Part shown: positions 27,073 through 36,410 of the stretch, piece after piece
How the letters are laid out: each line of letters begins with the position of its first letter
Numbering within the stretch: the stretch's first letter is position 1
From: an uncultured Draconibacterium sp.
Lineage (GTDB): Bacteria; Bacteroidota; Bacteroidia; Bacteroidales; Prolixibacteraceae
DNA: 64,000 bases
Reading direction: 5' to 3'
NCBI RefSeq assembly: GCF_913063105.1
Contig: NZ_CAJXYQ010000005.1
Coordinates: forward strand, 248,001 to 312,000
Notes under the pieces: generated by a model
What the model saw: the letters and a program-made list of their open reading frames with translations, nothing else
What the model was told of the DNA's origin: nothing
Databases searched by the model: none
Made by a program: the position numbers and the translations under genes

Positions 27073-28407
27073 ATGAACAGCTCAAGAAGAGAATTTCTAG
27101 GTAAGACGGCATTATTTGCTTCAGGAGCCATTGCTTCATCTGCGTTAGGCATGCCTGTTTCTGCAAAGGGTCGAAATACGTCGGCAAATGAGAAATTAGT
27201 AGCAGGAGTAATAGGTTGCAAAGGAATGGGCTTTGCAAATTTAGAATCGTTTTTAAAGCAACCCAATACGGAATGTGGCGCACTGTGTGATGTAGACGAG
27301 AATGTTTTAAACGAACGTATTTCGGATGTTGAGAAGATCCAGGGTAAAAAGCCCAAAGGCTTTAAAGACTTCCGTAAGATGCTTGAGTATAAAGGACTAG
27401 ATGTGATCATTATAGGAACTCCAGACCATTGGCATGCCCTTCAATTTATTTATGCCTCACAACAAGGATATGATATTTACTGTGAGAAGCCATTGGGGAA
27501 TACGGTTTACGAATGCGATTTAATGGAAAAAGCAGCGAACCGTTATGGAAACGTAGTACAGGTAGGTCAGTGGCACCGAAGCACTAAATCATGGCAAGAT
27601 GCTGTTAAATATGTTCATTCAGGTAAATTAGGAAACATCAGGGAAGTTCGTTCATGGACTTATTTGAGTTGGCTAAAACCTGCCATAAAGAAAGCCAATT
27701 GCGCAGTTCCAAGCGGAGTAGATTATGATATGTGGTTAGGCCCTGCACCGAAAAGGGATTTTAATCCAAACAGGTTTCACTTCAATTTCAGGTGGTACTG
27801 GGATTACGCAGGAGGGTTAATGACCGACTGGGGGGTACACATTATTGATTATGCTCTGTACGGAATGCAAAAGTATGCACCTAAATCGGTAATGGCAATT
27901 GGGGGCAAGCATGCATACCCCGACAGTGCAGGTGAGACTCCTGATACATTAAAGGTTCTTTACGAATTTGATGATTTTTCATTGTCATGGTCTCATGCAA
28001 TTGGCATTGACAATGGAGATTATGGGAGACAAAATGGGGTTGGCTTTGTAGGCAATAACGGAACCTTGGTTGTAGGTCGCCGAACAGGCTGGGAAGTTAT
28101 ACCGGAAAAAGATGATAAAGGGAATAACAAAATTGATAGAGAATACCATTTGACCTCTTTTAATTTAGGTTTGGATAACCATGTTTCGAACTTTATAGAT
28201 TGTGTAAAAACAAGAGAGACACCTAATTGTCCGATCGATGTAGCGGCAGGAGTTGCAAGGCTTAGCCATTTAGGCAATATTGCTTATAGGACAGGTAAAC
28301 GATTAGACTGGGACACTGAGAACCATGTGTTTGTAAATGATCAGGAAGCAAACGCATTACTTAAACCAACGTATAGGAAGCCCTGGTCCCTCCCTGAAAA
28401 CCCATAG
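27073..28407 (+). CDS. Tat-exported Gfo/Idh/MocA-family oxidoreductase
   Basis: The 444-residue protein has a twin-arginine signal (SSRREFLGK, then a hydrophobic stretch to about residue 30). The Rossmann domain starts LVAGVIGCKGMG (about 42-53), and the family Glu-Lys-Pro motif is at 138-140 (YCEKPLGN). The GGLMTDWGVHIIDYALYG segment carries the substrate-side His. Family members oxidise sugars, often at C3, or act as glycosidases through a transient 3-keto intermediate (GH109-type). Tat export fits a protein that folds around NAD(P) before leaving the cytoplasm. As first gene of the run it would feed the DUF1080 proteins. The substrate is unknown. Confidence 0.88.
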   Translation: MNSSRREFLGKTALFASGAIASSALGMPVSAKGRNTSANEKLVAGVIGCKGMGFANLESFLKQPNTECGALCDVDENVLNERISDVEKIQGKKPKGFKDFRKMLEYKGLDVIIIGTPDHWHALQFIYASQQGYDIYCEKPLGNTVYECDLMEKAANRYGNVVQVGQWHRSTKSWQDAVKYVHSGKLGNIREVRSWTYLSWLKPAIKKANCAVPSGVDYDMWLGPAPKRDFNPNRFHFNFRWYWDYAGGLMTDWGVHIIDYALYGMQKYAPKSVMAIGGKHAYPDSAGETPDTLKVLYEFDDFSLSWSHAIGIDNGDYGRQNGVGFVGNNGTLVVGRRTGWEVIPEKDDKGNNKIDREYHLTSFNLGLDNHVSNFIDCVKTRETPNCPIDVAAGVARLSHLGNIAYRTGKRLDWDTENHVFVNDQEANALLKPTYRKPWSLPENP

Positions 28408-28416
28408 TGGGTTTTT
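28397..28416 (+). terminator. Hairpin with the stop codon in its loop, followed by T5
   Basis: AAAACCCA (28397-28404) and TGGGTTTT (28408-28415) form an 8-bp perfect stem. The 3-base loop is exactly the TAG stop codon of the oxidoreductase gene. T continues to 28416. It has the form of a small intrinsic terminator, and a ribosome ending at TAG would cover it. It is probably a partial terminator or attenuator after the first gene of the operon. Confidence 0.5.
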
Positions 28417-28457
28417 AGGTGAGGAATTTTTTTATTGACCTAAAACAACATAAAGCT

Positions 28458-29207
28458 ATGGAACGGATATTCTTTATCCTGATATTGGTATTTATCACAA
28501 TTTATATACCTGCCCAATGTCAAGAGGGAGTAAAGCCTCAAGAAATGACAGAAGAATGGGGGAAGCCTATTCCAGTTGTAAAACCAGGAAAAACTTTAAT
28601 GAGTGCTCCTTCTGATGCTATTGTTTTATTTGATGGCACAGACCTAAATAAGGAATGGACAGATATGGAAGGGAGTGAGGTGAAATGGATAGCTACCAAT
28701 GGTACCGTTACCATTCCAAAAGATGGTGGGGACATAAAAACCAAACGAGTTTTTGAAGATTTTCAACTACATGTTGAGTGGAAATCACCAAAAGAAGTGA
28801 TTGATAGTGGAATGAGAAGGGGAAACAGTGGGATTTTTCTGCAAGGAGTTTATGAGTTACAAATACTCGATAGCTATGATAACCCGACCTATGTAAATGG
28901 TCAGGCAGGAAGTATTTATAAACAACACGCACCTCTTGTTAACGTATGCAAAGAGCCTGGGGAGTGGCAGGTTTTCGATATTATTTATACTGCTCCCCGT
29001 TTTAAGGGGCGTAATTACTTTACGCCTCCTTATGTGACTGTTTTACAGAATGGTGTTTTAATCCTAAACAATGTAGCCATAAAAGGTCCCACACTTTATA
29101 TTGGAATTCCAGAATTTAAAGTAGAACCACACGGAGCGGGCCCCATAGTGTTACAAGATCATTGGTTCCCGGTAAGTTTCCGGAATATTTGGATAAGGGA
29201 GTTATAA
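28458..29207 (+). CDS. DUF1080 (3-keto-disaccharide hydrolase) protein A
   Basis: The ATG at 28458 is preferred over the in-frame GTG at 28419 because it places the signal peptide (ERIFFILILVFITIYIPAQ) at the N-terminus; 249 residues result. A single DUF1080 jelly-roll follows: AIVLFDGTDLNKEWTDMEG, FQLHVEWKSP, GNSGIFLQGVYELQILDS, QAGSIYKQ, and closing VSFRNIWIREL. Pfam names this family 3-keto-disaccharide hydrolase. It follows the Gfo/Idh/MocA gene, the expected partner that makes the 3-keto substrate. It belongs to the shorter DUF1080 type. Periplasmic location is inferred. Confidence 0.85.
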   Translation: MERIFFILILVFITIYIPAQCQEGVKPQEMTEEWGKPIPVVKPGKTLMSAPSDAIVLFDGTDLNKEWTDMEGSEVKWIATNGTVTIPKDGGDIKTKRVFEDFQLHVEWKSPKEVIDSGMRRGNSGIFLQGVYELQILDSYDNPTYVNGQAGSIYKQHAPLVNVCKEPGEWQVFDIIYTAPRFKGRNYFTPPYVTVLQNGVLILNNVAIKGPTLYIGIPEFKVEPHGAGPIVLQDHWFPVSFRNIWIREL

Positions 29208-29211
29208 TCAG

Positions 29212-30699
29212 ATGATACAAAATATGGGAATTTCAATTGTGAAAAAAATTTTCACCCTCAATTTTATTGCCTTGGGATTATTTGCGAGTGTGGAACATTC
29301 GAACGATCCCACAAGGCAAGTGGATGCTACCATTGATTTTACCCAGACCCTCCAGGAATGGGATGGCTTTGGTGTAAACTATGTAGAATTGGCACAATCA
29401 ACGGATTACGAAAATGATCCTCAAGAGTATGGCGGTTTTAGCCTGTTAAGTGAAGAAGAGAGGGATGAGGTAATTGAGTTGATTTTTGGAGAGGACGGGC
29501 TTAAACCTTCAATTGTGAAAATGTTTTACGATCCTTTCCATCAAGAAGTACCTGGGGGGCCATTCGATCACGAAACAACCACACGGTGGATGCGGTATTT
29601 TGTGCATAAAGGGATAGCTAAAACCAAAGAAAGAGGTGGAGATGAAATAAGTATTATTTCTACCTTATATGGCCCTCCGGCGTGGGCAACTAAACAGAAA
29701 ATATTGCGTGGTCGCGACCTAGACCCAGAGCAATTTGAAAACTTGGCAAAATACATGATTGCATGGGGTAAGTTTTTAGTGGAAAAAGAAAAACTGCCTT
29801 TGAAATACCTAAGCCTTCATAACGAAGGTGATTGTGTAAACGGTTGGCCGCTTGACGGGAGTCATGGCAGTATTGGGAAAGGCAACCATCATGATTATAA
29901 TGCTTTCTGGAGACCAACGCAAGTGGCGCACTTCCTTGAATTTATGCCGCCAATGATGAAGGCTGCTGGTCTTGATGTGGGGCTTACACCTGGCGAGTGT
30001 GCAACCTGGAATAAATTTGAGAATCATTATTACCATTGGGCTATCCATGATAACGATGCTGCGATGGAAAATATCTCACTGATTACAAGCCACAGCTTCG
30101 ATTGGCCCAAACCACTTACCACAAAACCAATTGATTTGCTTCGGTTAAAAAGACCCGACCTTCATGCCTGGACTACTTCTATGACCTGGGGAAATATGCA
30201 TACCCAAAAGAATTACGATTTTGTTTTGCAAATGATTCTGAACATATATGAAGCTAAGGTTAATGCCATCATACCCTGGGCTTGTATTCAAACAGCTACT
30301 TGGGAAACAGGAGACCCAAATCCGCACACAGCGTTTTTTGTAAGCGAAAAAGGAGATTATGAGATTAGGCCACAATATTATTTTTATAAGCAACTAACAA
30401 GAGCTGGACAGAAAGGCATGAAAGTAGCTAAGGTCAGCTCAAACAATAGCCGGGTTAAATTAGCGGCATTTTCATCTAATAATACAGCACATCCCGATGC
30501 TTTCCTTGTAATGAATATGGAATCTGAACCTATCGCCGTGAATTTAAAGATTACAGGAAACGCAAGTTCGTATGAAGCGTTTCGAACTTCACACGATGAG
30601 CAATATGCTCCTTTAAGGGTTCAGGAAATACAGGATAATAAACTAAGCTATTCAGCTCCTGCGGGATCGATAACTACCTTTTTTGCCAAAAACAAATAA
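29212..30699 (+). CDS. GH30-like clan A glycosidase with a substituted nucleophile position
   Basis: A 495-residue exported protein. The sequence LQEWDGFGVNYVE (about 46-58) is the beta-1 signature of GH30-like barrels. The acid/base is expected at Asn-Glu in YLSLHNEGD (about residue 200-206). The beta-7 strand, where GH30 enzymes have Trp-x-Thr-Glu, reads LHAWTTSMTWGN (about 315-325), so Thr or Ser stands where the nucleophile Glu is expected. A C-terminal beta-sandwich (about 410-495, ending SAPAGSITTFFAK) is typical of GH30. It may be an inactive binding protein, use another residue, or belong to a related family. Confidence 0.6.
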   Translation: MIQNMGISIVKKIFTLNFIALGLFASVEHSNDPTRQVDATIDFTQTLQEWDGFGVNYVELAQSTDYENDPQEYGGFSLLSEEERDEVIELIFGEDGLKPSIVKMFYDPFHQEVPGGPFDHETTTRWMRYFVHKGIAKTKERGGDEISIISTLYGPPAWATKQKILRGRDLDPEQFENLAKYMIAWGKFLVEKEKLPLKYLSLHNEGDCVNGWPLDGSHGSIGKGNHHDYNAFWRPTQVAHFLEFMPPMMKAAGLDVGLTPGECATWNKFENHYYHWAIHDNDAAMENISLITSHSFDWPKPLTTKPIDLLRLKRPDLHAWTTSMTWGNMHTQKNYDFVLQMILNIYEAKVNAIIPWACIQTATWETGDPNPHTAFFVSEKGDYEIRPQYYFYKQLTRAGQKGMKVAKVSSNNSRVKLAAFSSNNTAHPDAFLVMNMESEPIAVNLKITGNASSYEAFRTSHDEQYAPLRVQEIQDNKLSYSAPAGSITTFFAKNK

Positions 30700-30704
30700 G
30701 AAAT

Positions 30705-32549
30705 ATGCGAACATTGATAAAAATACAATATTTCATTATTTCAATTACACTAACATTGCTAGCATCATGTGGCTTAAGTAAACAAGAACATGATGTCGAA
30801 ATTCATGGAGAACTGAAACAGTGGCATAAGGTTACTTTATTGATTCAAGGACCCGAAACATCGGAATGGGCAGAAAACAACCCTTTTTTAAATTATCGGC
30901 TTGATGTAACATTTTCAAAAGGAGATAAAAAATATGTTGCACCTGGCTATTTTGCTGCCGATGGGAATGCTGGAGAAACTTCTGCAAAAAAAGGAAATGT
31001 ATGGAAAGTACATTTCCGCCCCGATGAACCAGGAATATGGGATTACTCAATTTCCTTTATTTCCGGAGATGAGGTTGCGGTATCGGATAAACCCATAGGA
31101 GAACAAACATTAATTTCTAACTTGAAAGGTTCTTTCGAAGTTGATAAAACCAATAAAACTGGTAAAGATTTCAGAGCAAATGGACGTATTGTGTCTAATG
31201 GGACGAGATATTTTAAATTTTCGGGGACCAATAAAATATGGATAAAAAATGGTGCCGACAGCCCTGAGAACTTTTTGGCATTTACAGAGTTTGACCAAAC
31301 CTACAGAAAAGGAGTTAACAAAAGAATCCGAAAGGGCGAAGCAAATCCTAAAGCTCAAATTCATCAATATGAGCCACACTTGGATGATTGGGCAGTAAGT
31401 GATCCAACCTGGCAAGAAGAAAAGGGAAAAGGTATTATAGGTGCGATTAATTATCTCGCTTCAGCAGGTGTAAATTCTGTTTATATGCTCACACTGAATA
31501 TTCAGGGAGATGGTAACGACGTGTGGCCATATTCAGGCTATAACGAGCGTTACCGTTTTGATTGCAGTAAACTGGATCAGTGGGCTATTGTGTTCGACCA
31601 CATGGAGAGCCTTGGCATAATGAATCATTTTGTGCTTCAGGAAACAGAAAATGAATGTTTGCTTGATGGTGGTTTTACTAATGTTCAACGTAGAGTCTAT
31701 CTCCGTGAATTAATTGCTCGTTTTGGCCATAATTTAGGCGTAACCTGGAATTTGGGTGAAGAAAATGGTCCTTCAAAAAATTTGCCAATAGGGCAAACTG
31801 AACAACAAATAAGAGATATGGCTTCGTATATAAAACGTATCAATCCATATCCCAGTTACATCAGTCTTCATACCCATCACACCAATGCCGGACAGGATAA
31901 ATTCTTATTGCCTTTGCTTGGATTTCAAGACCTGGATGGTCCATCCTTGCAGGTTCACAAAGCTGTGGACGTTCATGAAAGGGTTAAGAAATGGATTGAC
32001 GTTTCTAATGTTACCGATAAAAAATGGATGGTTTGTTTAGACGAAATCGGACCTGCTGAAAATGGAGTTATGCCCGATAGTCATGATTTTAATCATGACA
32101 CAGTGAGACATCATTGTTTGTGGGGAGCATTAATGGCTGGTGCAGCCGGAGCCGAATGGTATTTTGGCTACCGCTATCCGCATAATGATCTGGGGATGGA
32201 AGATTTCAGAAGCCGTAAAAATTGGTGGAAACAAACAAAAATTGCTTCCGATTTTTTTGAAACATTACCTGTTCAGGATATGATTAATCGAAATGACCTT
32301 GTTCAAAATAAAAGAGCCTATTGCTTTACAAATGAAGGTGATATATATGTGGTGTATTTACCTGTAGGGAATGAATCAAGCAAGATAAAAATAAATTCAA
32401 ATAAAGAATATTCAATAAAATGGCTCAATCCAAGAGAAGGCGAAGATTTTAATTATGGTACCATAAAAAAAATAAAAGGAAAAGGTTGGGTAAGCATTGG
32501 TAAACCAAATTCCGATTTAGAAAGAGATTGGGTTGCCATAATTCAATAA
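30705..32549 (+). CDS. DUF5060 plus TIM-barrel glycoside hydrolase lipoprotein
   Basis: The 614-residue lipoprotein has its lipobox Cys in LLASCGLSK. Residues about 30-150 are a DUF5060 beta domain (LIQGPETSEWAENNPFLNYR...; FRPDEPGIWDYSISF). The barrel that follows contains WNLGEENGP (about 347-355) and MVCLDEIGPAENG (about 441-453). These Glu residues sit where clan A enzymes have acid/base and nucleophile. DUF5060/DUF4038-type proteins include several uncharacterised glycosidases; GH140 (apiosidase) is the nearest named relative I can suggest, weakly. It lies 5 bases after the GH30-like gene. Confidence 0.65.
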   Translation: MRTLIKIQYFIISITLTLLASCGLSKQEHDVEIHGELKQWHKVTLLIQGPETSEWAENNPFLNYRLDVTFSKGDKKYVAPGYFAADGNAGETSAKKGNVWKVHFRPDEPGIWDYSISFISGDEVAVSDKPIGEQTLISNLKGSFEVDKTNKTGKDFRANGRIVSNGTRYFKFSGTNKIWIKNGADSPENFLAFTEFDQTYRKGVNKRIRKGEANPKAQIHQYEPHLDDWAVSDPTWQEEKGKGIIGAINYLASAGVNSVYMLTLNIQGDGNDVWPYSGYNERYRFDCSKLDQWAIVFDHMESLGIMNHFVLQETENECLLDGGFTNVQRRVYLRELIARFGHNLGVTWNLGEENGPSKNLPIGQTEQQIRDMASYIKRINPYPSYISLHTHHTNAGQDKFLLPLLGFQDLDGPSLQVHKAVDVHERVKKWIDVSNVTDKKWMVCLDEIGPAENGVMPDSHDFNHDTVRHHCLWGALMAGAAGAEWYFGYRYPHNDLGMEDFRSRKNWWKQTKIASDFFETLPVQDMINRNDLVQNKRAYCFTNEGDIYVVYLPVGNESSKIKINSNKEYSIKWLNPREGEDFNYGTIKKIKGKGWVSIGKPNSDLERDWVAIIQ

Positions 32550-32652
32550 AGATATGATAAAACAAATGAAAGATAGAGATAATATAAATTCTACAAACCC
32601 GGCTCATGGTGTAAAATCAAAAGCAGCCGAATATTCAATTCAACTTTTCAAA

Positions 32653-35136
32653 ATGAAAAAACACTTTTTAAAATTAGTGCTGTTGTTAATGGTTTTGAGT
32701 GTCATTAGCAATGCTCAACAAGTAGGAAATAAATATGGCACAGTAACCGAAAAAACACCATCAATTCCACAATACTTTTCGTGGTTAAGCCATATGAATG
32801 AGGGGATGGAAGAGGCACAGATTATGTCTCAACTCGAATTTTTTAAATGGTTGCACGATGAGTACGGAATGAACCTTGAGATATATGCATTGGATGCCGG
32901 AATGATTGATACCTATAAAAAATATGGTACTATGGATTCACCGGAATTCAAAAAGAAATTCCCGAATGGATGGGATGGCTTTGCCGAATTAGCCGACTCT
33001 TTCTCTTGTAAGTTAGGTCTTTGGGGAGGACCTGACGGATTCGGAAATACCGAAGAAGAGGAAAATGCGAGGATTGAATTAATGTCAGGACTTTGCCGCG
33101 ATTATGGCTTGCAGTTATTTAAATTCGATGCTGTTTGCGGACAATTGCGTGACGAAAAACAGGCATCTTTTGCAAAAATGCTAACCGAATGCAGGAAGTA
33201 TGTCCCGAATTTGATTGCGTTAAACCACCGACTAAACCTGGGGATTGCCAAGCCACATGTAACCACATCGTTGTGGGAACACAAGGAAATGTATGTGGAT
33301 GTGCAAATCACAAACAATGTGACAGGAACTCACAACCGGGTGGGTGCTTTATCGAGGGGGCTGCCTCCCGGATTAACCCGCTTAATTGAAGACCATGGAT
33401 GCTGCATTTCTTCGTGTTTGGATTATTGGGAAGATGAATTAATTATCCAGGCATTTAACCGCTCACTTATTTTGGCTCCCGAAATTTATGGAAATCCCTG
33501 GTTGCTACGCGATGATGAATATGCAAAATTGGGAAGGATTTATAACCTCCATTACCGTAATCGTGAGATATTGGTAGACGGGATAGTGCTACCATCTGAA
33601 AAATATGGAGTTAATGCTGTTTCGAGAGGTGATGGTTCAACCCGGTTTATAACCCTGAGAAACCTTTCGTGGAACCCTGAAACTATTACAGTAGCACTTG
33701 ATAATGAAATTGGGTTAACCGGGAAGGGTAATATTGAAGTGAGAAGATATCATCCTTCAGAAAAAATTATTGGTGAATTTAAGTATGGAGAGCAATTTAA
33801 GGTTGAAGTAGAACCATTTAGGTCTTGTTTATTAATGGTGTCCACAAAACCAAGTAACGAAATAGGTATCAAAGGCTGCAATTATGAAGTTGTAAGGGAT
33901 ACAAAGGATAAACCTGTACTCATAAAGCTTTTAGGAATGCCTGGAAGTAACGCTTCGATATCCCTCGATTCGGGTAACCGCGAATTTTCAAAGGCTTATT
34001 TGGATGGAAAAAGTGCAGATAAAATTTTGGATGATAACCTTAAAATATCGTTTTCAGGCAAAGCCTACAAAAATAAATGGCACCGCAAACTTGGAGACCT
34101 CGAAGTAATTGATGTGCCCGATGATGCGAAGCAACTATACGAAGCAACATGTTTTACTGCAAGCAATAACATAGTTGAAGCACAATCTTTGAAACGTTCG
34201 GGAGAAACCAATATTCCGCAAGTAAAAAAAGCACGGGATACATTTTTCGAAAACGAATATTTTATACGAAGAGGCCTTTGGGATAAATTTATGTTTGATG
34301 GTGATTTAAATACCTTCTTTGGTGTTTATCGATATTCCAGCGATCAGGAAAAAGACAAACGTATTGATGGAGGAGCTTTGCGCCTTGACCTGGGTAAGAT
34401 TGAATCAGTCGATAAAATTGTTATGTCTTCTTTATATCCGGTGGACCGTGAAAATTTGCCACCAGATCATTTAACAGCTGAAGTTTCAACTGATTTAAAA
34501 TCATGGAAAGAAATCACTTTGAAAAGGGCTGAGAAAAGAGGCAAACAAATAGATGTTTCTTATTTCATGCAAGACGGAAGCTACGAATTATTTGATACTG
34601 ATGTTTATGATTGGACTTTTGATAGCAAGGAGGAATTAGATATTCGATATATAAAAATCAAAGATGCACCCGACCGTATTGCAGAATTTAAAATACAGGA
34701 TAATAATCAACAACTAAGTAGTTCAATATGGCAAGCAACACATTTGTTTGCTCCATACGATAGGGTTGTGCCAATAAAGGCGTGGGAAACGAATGTGAAA
34801 ATTGACAAGGATGCACCTGAAGGTAGTTATTTATGTGTTGCTTTTGAAGGAACGCATGGAGTTAACAAAGCCTTTTCAGCATTGCGAATGGATGGCAAAC
34901 CTATAGGTTCACCGTTAAGAGCTCCTAGTTTCCCTTTTATTGTGCGAGGAATGGGACCAGAAGAAGTTGATAAAAACAACACCTATTATTTTCCTATAAG
35001 CGATGAAATGAAAGGCAAGAAGGTTGACGTGGTTGGTTTACTGCTTAAAGGCGGCGAAACAGATGTGAAACCTCATGTTTGGACCACTTGCTACCCAACG
35101 CCTTATGAAATCAGGGAGCTGCGGCTCGAAGAATAA
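32653..35136 (+). CDS. Large exported TIM-barrel protein with clan-D-like and discoidin-like regions
   Basis: The frame opens at 32554, but the Met at 32653 starts a clean signal peptide (KKHFLKLVLLLMVLSVISNAQ), giving 827 residues. The first half looks like a barrel: YFSWLSHMNEGMEEAQIM, YGMNLEIYALDAGMID, and LQLFKFDAVCGQL near residue 155, where K-x-D recalls the nucleophile strand of GH27/GH36 enzymes. A beta-sandwich follows (TRFITLRNLSWNPETITV). A C-terminal region (about 580-700) resembles discoidin/F5-8C sugar-binding domains (RLDLGKIESVDKIVM). An alpha-galactosidase-like activity is a guess; the family is not certain. Confidence 0.5.
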   Translation: MKKHFLKLVLLLMVLSVISNAQQVGNKYGTVTEKTPSIPQYFSWLSHMNEGMEEAQIMSQLEFFKWLHDEYGMNLEIYALDAGMIDTYKKYGTMDSPEFKKKFPNGWDGFAELADSFSCKLGLWGGPDGFGNTEEEENARIELMSGLCRDYGLQLFKFDAVCGQLRDEKQASFAKMLTECRKYVPNLIALNHRLNLGIAKPHVTTSLWEHKEMYVDVQITNNVTGTHNRVGALSRGLPPGLTRLIEDHGCCISSCLDYWEDELIIQAFNRSLILAPEIYGNPWLLRDDEYAKLGRIYNLHYRNREILVDGIVLPSEKYGVNAVSRGDGSTRFITLRNLSWNPETITVALDNEIGLTGKGNIEVRRYHPSEKIIGEFKYGEQFKVEVEPFRSCLLMVSTKPSNEIGIKGCNYEVVRDTKDKPVLIKLLGMPGSNASISLDSGNREFSKAYLDGKSADKILDDNLKISFSGKAYKNKWHRKLGDLEVIDVPDDAKQLYEATCFTASNNIVEAQSLKRSGETNIPQVKKARDTFFENEYFIRRGLWDKFMFDGDLNTFFGVYRYSSDQEKDKRIDGGALRLDLGKIESVDKIVMSSLYPVDRENLPPDHLTAEVSTDLKSWKEITLKRAEKRGKQIDVSYFMQDGSYELFDTDVYDWTFDSKEELDIRYIKIKDAPDRIAEFKIQDNNQQLSSSIWQATHLFAPYDRVVPIKAWETNVKIDKDAPEGSYLCVAFEGTHGVNKAFSALRMDGKPIGSPLRAPSFPFIVRGMGPEEVDKNNTYYFPISDEMKGKKVDVVGLLLKGGETDVKPHVWTTCYPTPYEIRELRLEE

Positions 35137-35204
35137 AAGGAGTGAGGGTAATCTATCATATACGAAAATGAATATTACAATTGAATTGTATAAAACAAAA
35201 TCAA

Positions 35205-36389
35205 ATGAATAAAATAAAAGTTGTATTCCTGTTTTCCTTGACGCTGTTGTTTTTTTCAGCTTGTCACAACAATGGTAAAAATATTGCTGATAAGGATTCA
35301 AATAACGGATTTATCTCAAATCCGGTAAAATTGGATCCTCAAGAAGTGGAAATTCTACCTATTGGGTCGGCTGCTCCCGATTTCAATTTGCCAAATTTGA
35401 ACGGAGAATTTAAGAGTTTAAAGGATTTTAAAAACGCTGAAGTACTTGTGTTGGTGTTTACATGTAATCATTGTCCAACGGCACAGGCTTACGAGGATAG
35501 AGTCATACAGTTTACAGATGAATATACAAAAAAGGGTGTTGCAGTGGTTGCTATTAATTCAGCAAGTCCGCTTGGATTAATGTATGGCGAAAGCGCTTAT
35601 ACAGATGTTGATGATTCATACGAGGACATGAAAATAAGGGCAAAGGACAAAGGTTTTAATTTCCCATATCTGTATGATGGGGATTTACAAGAGGCTTCTC
35701 TGAAATATGGAGCCATGGCTACCCCTCATATTTTTGTTTTAGACAAAGAAAGGATACTCCGATACCAAGGACGAATTGATGCATATAAAAATCCCGCAGA
35801 AGGCAATTGTGAGGATCTGAAACAAGCGGTAGATGAGTTGCTTGCCGGAGAAGAAGTAAGCAATCCTGAGACCAGATTCAATGGGTGCTCTACAAAATGG
35901 TCATGGAAAGCAAAACATTCAAAAACACATGCTGAAAAGTGGGCACAACGAGAAGTAATTCTAAATGAGATTGATAACAAGGGAGTTAAAGAGCTATTAG
36001 TAAATAATACGGAAAATCTTCAGCTGATAAATATTTGGGCCAGTTGGTGTGGACCTTGCGTTTCAGAATTTCCAGACCTAGTAAAACTACATAAAATTTA
36101 TGGACGTAGAAATTTTGAATTTATTTCACTTTCTACAGATAAAATCGAGAAAAAGGAAGAGGTTTTAAAGTTTTTAAAAGAAGAACAAGCCGGAGTGAAG
36201 AATTATATCTACTCCCAAGAGGATGTATATGAGCTAATTGAGTTGGTTGATGCTGATTGGAATGGTGCACTACCATATACAATTTTAATAGAACCAGGAG
36301 GTAACAAAGTTTATAAATATCAAGGGGAAATCGAAATGCTTGAGATAAGGAAAGCAATAGTAGAACATAAATTGCTTGGAAGATATTAA
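35205..36389 (+). CDS. Two-domain lipoprotein: peroxiredoxin-like plus TlpA-like thioredoxin
   Basis: The ATG at 35205 gives a lipoprotein signal (FLFSLTLLFFSACHNNG) and 394 residues. Domain 1 (about 45-215) is an AhpC/TSA-type fold with the pair in VLVFTCNHCPTAQAYEDR (Cys near 87 and 90). Domain 2 (about 255-390) is a TlpA/ResA thioredoxin with IWASWCGPCVSEFPD (about 278-292). Such proteins reduce disulfides or peroxides outside the cytoplasm. Within a glycan operon containing an exported FAD oxidoreductase, which may release peroxide, it may protect or recycle the secreted redox enzymes; that link is inference. Confidence 0.75.
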   Translation: MNKIKVVFLFSLTLLFFSACHNNGKNIADKDSNNGFISNPVKLDPQEVEILPIGSAAPDFNLPNLNGEFKSLKDFKNAEVLVLVFTCNHCPTAQAYEDRVIQFTDEYTKKGVAVVAINSASPLGLMYGESAYTDVDDSYEDMKIRAKDKGFNFPYLYDGDLQEASLKYGAMATPHIFVLDKERILRYQGRIDAYKNPAEGNCEDLKQAVDELLAGEEVSNPETRFNGCSTKWSWKAKHSKTHAEKWAQREVILNEIDNKGVKELLVNNTENLQLINIWASWCGPCVSEFPDLVKLHKIYGRRNFEFISLSTDKIEKKEEVLKFLKEEQAGVKNYIYSQEDVYELIELVDADWNGALPYTILIEPGGNKVYKYQGEIEMLEIRKAIVEHKLLGRY

Positions 36390-36410
36390 TCGAAAAAACA
36401 TCAGATACAA

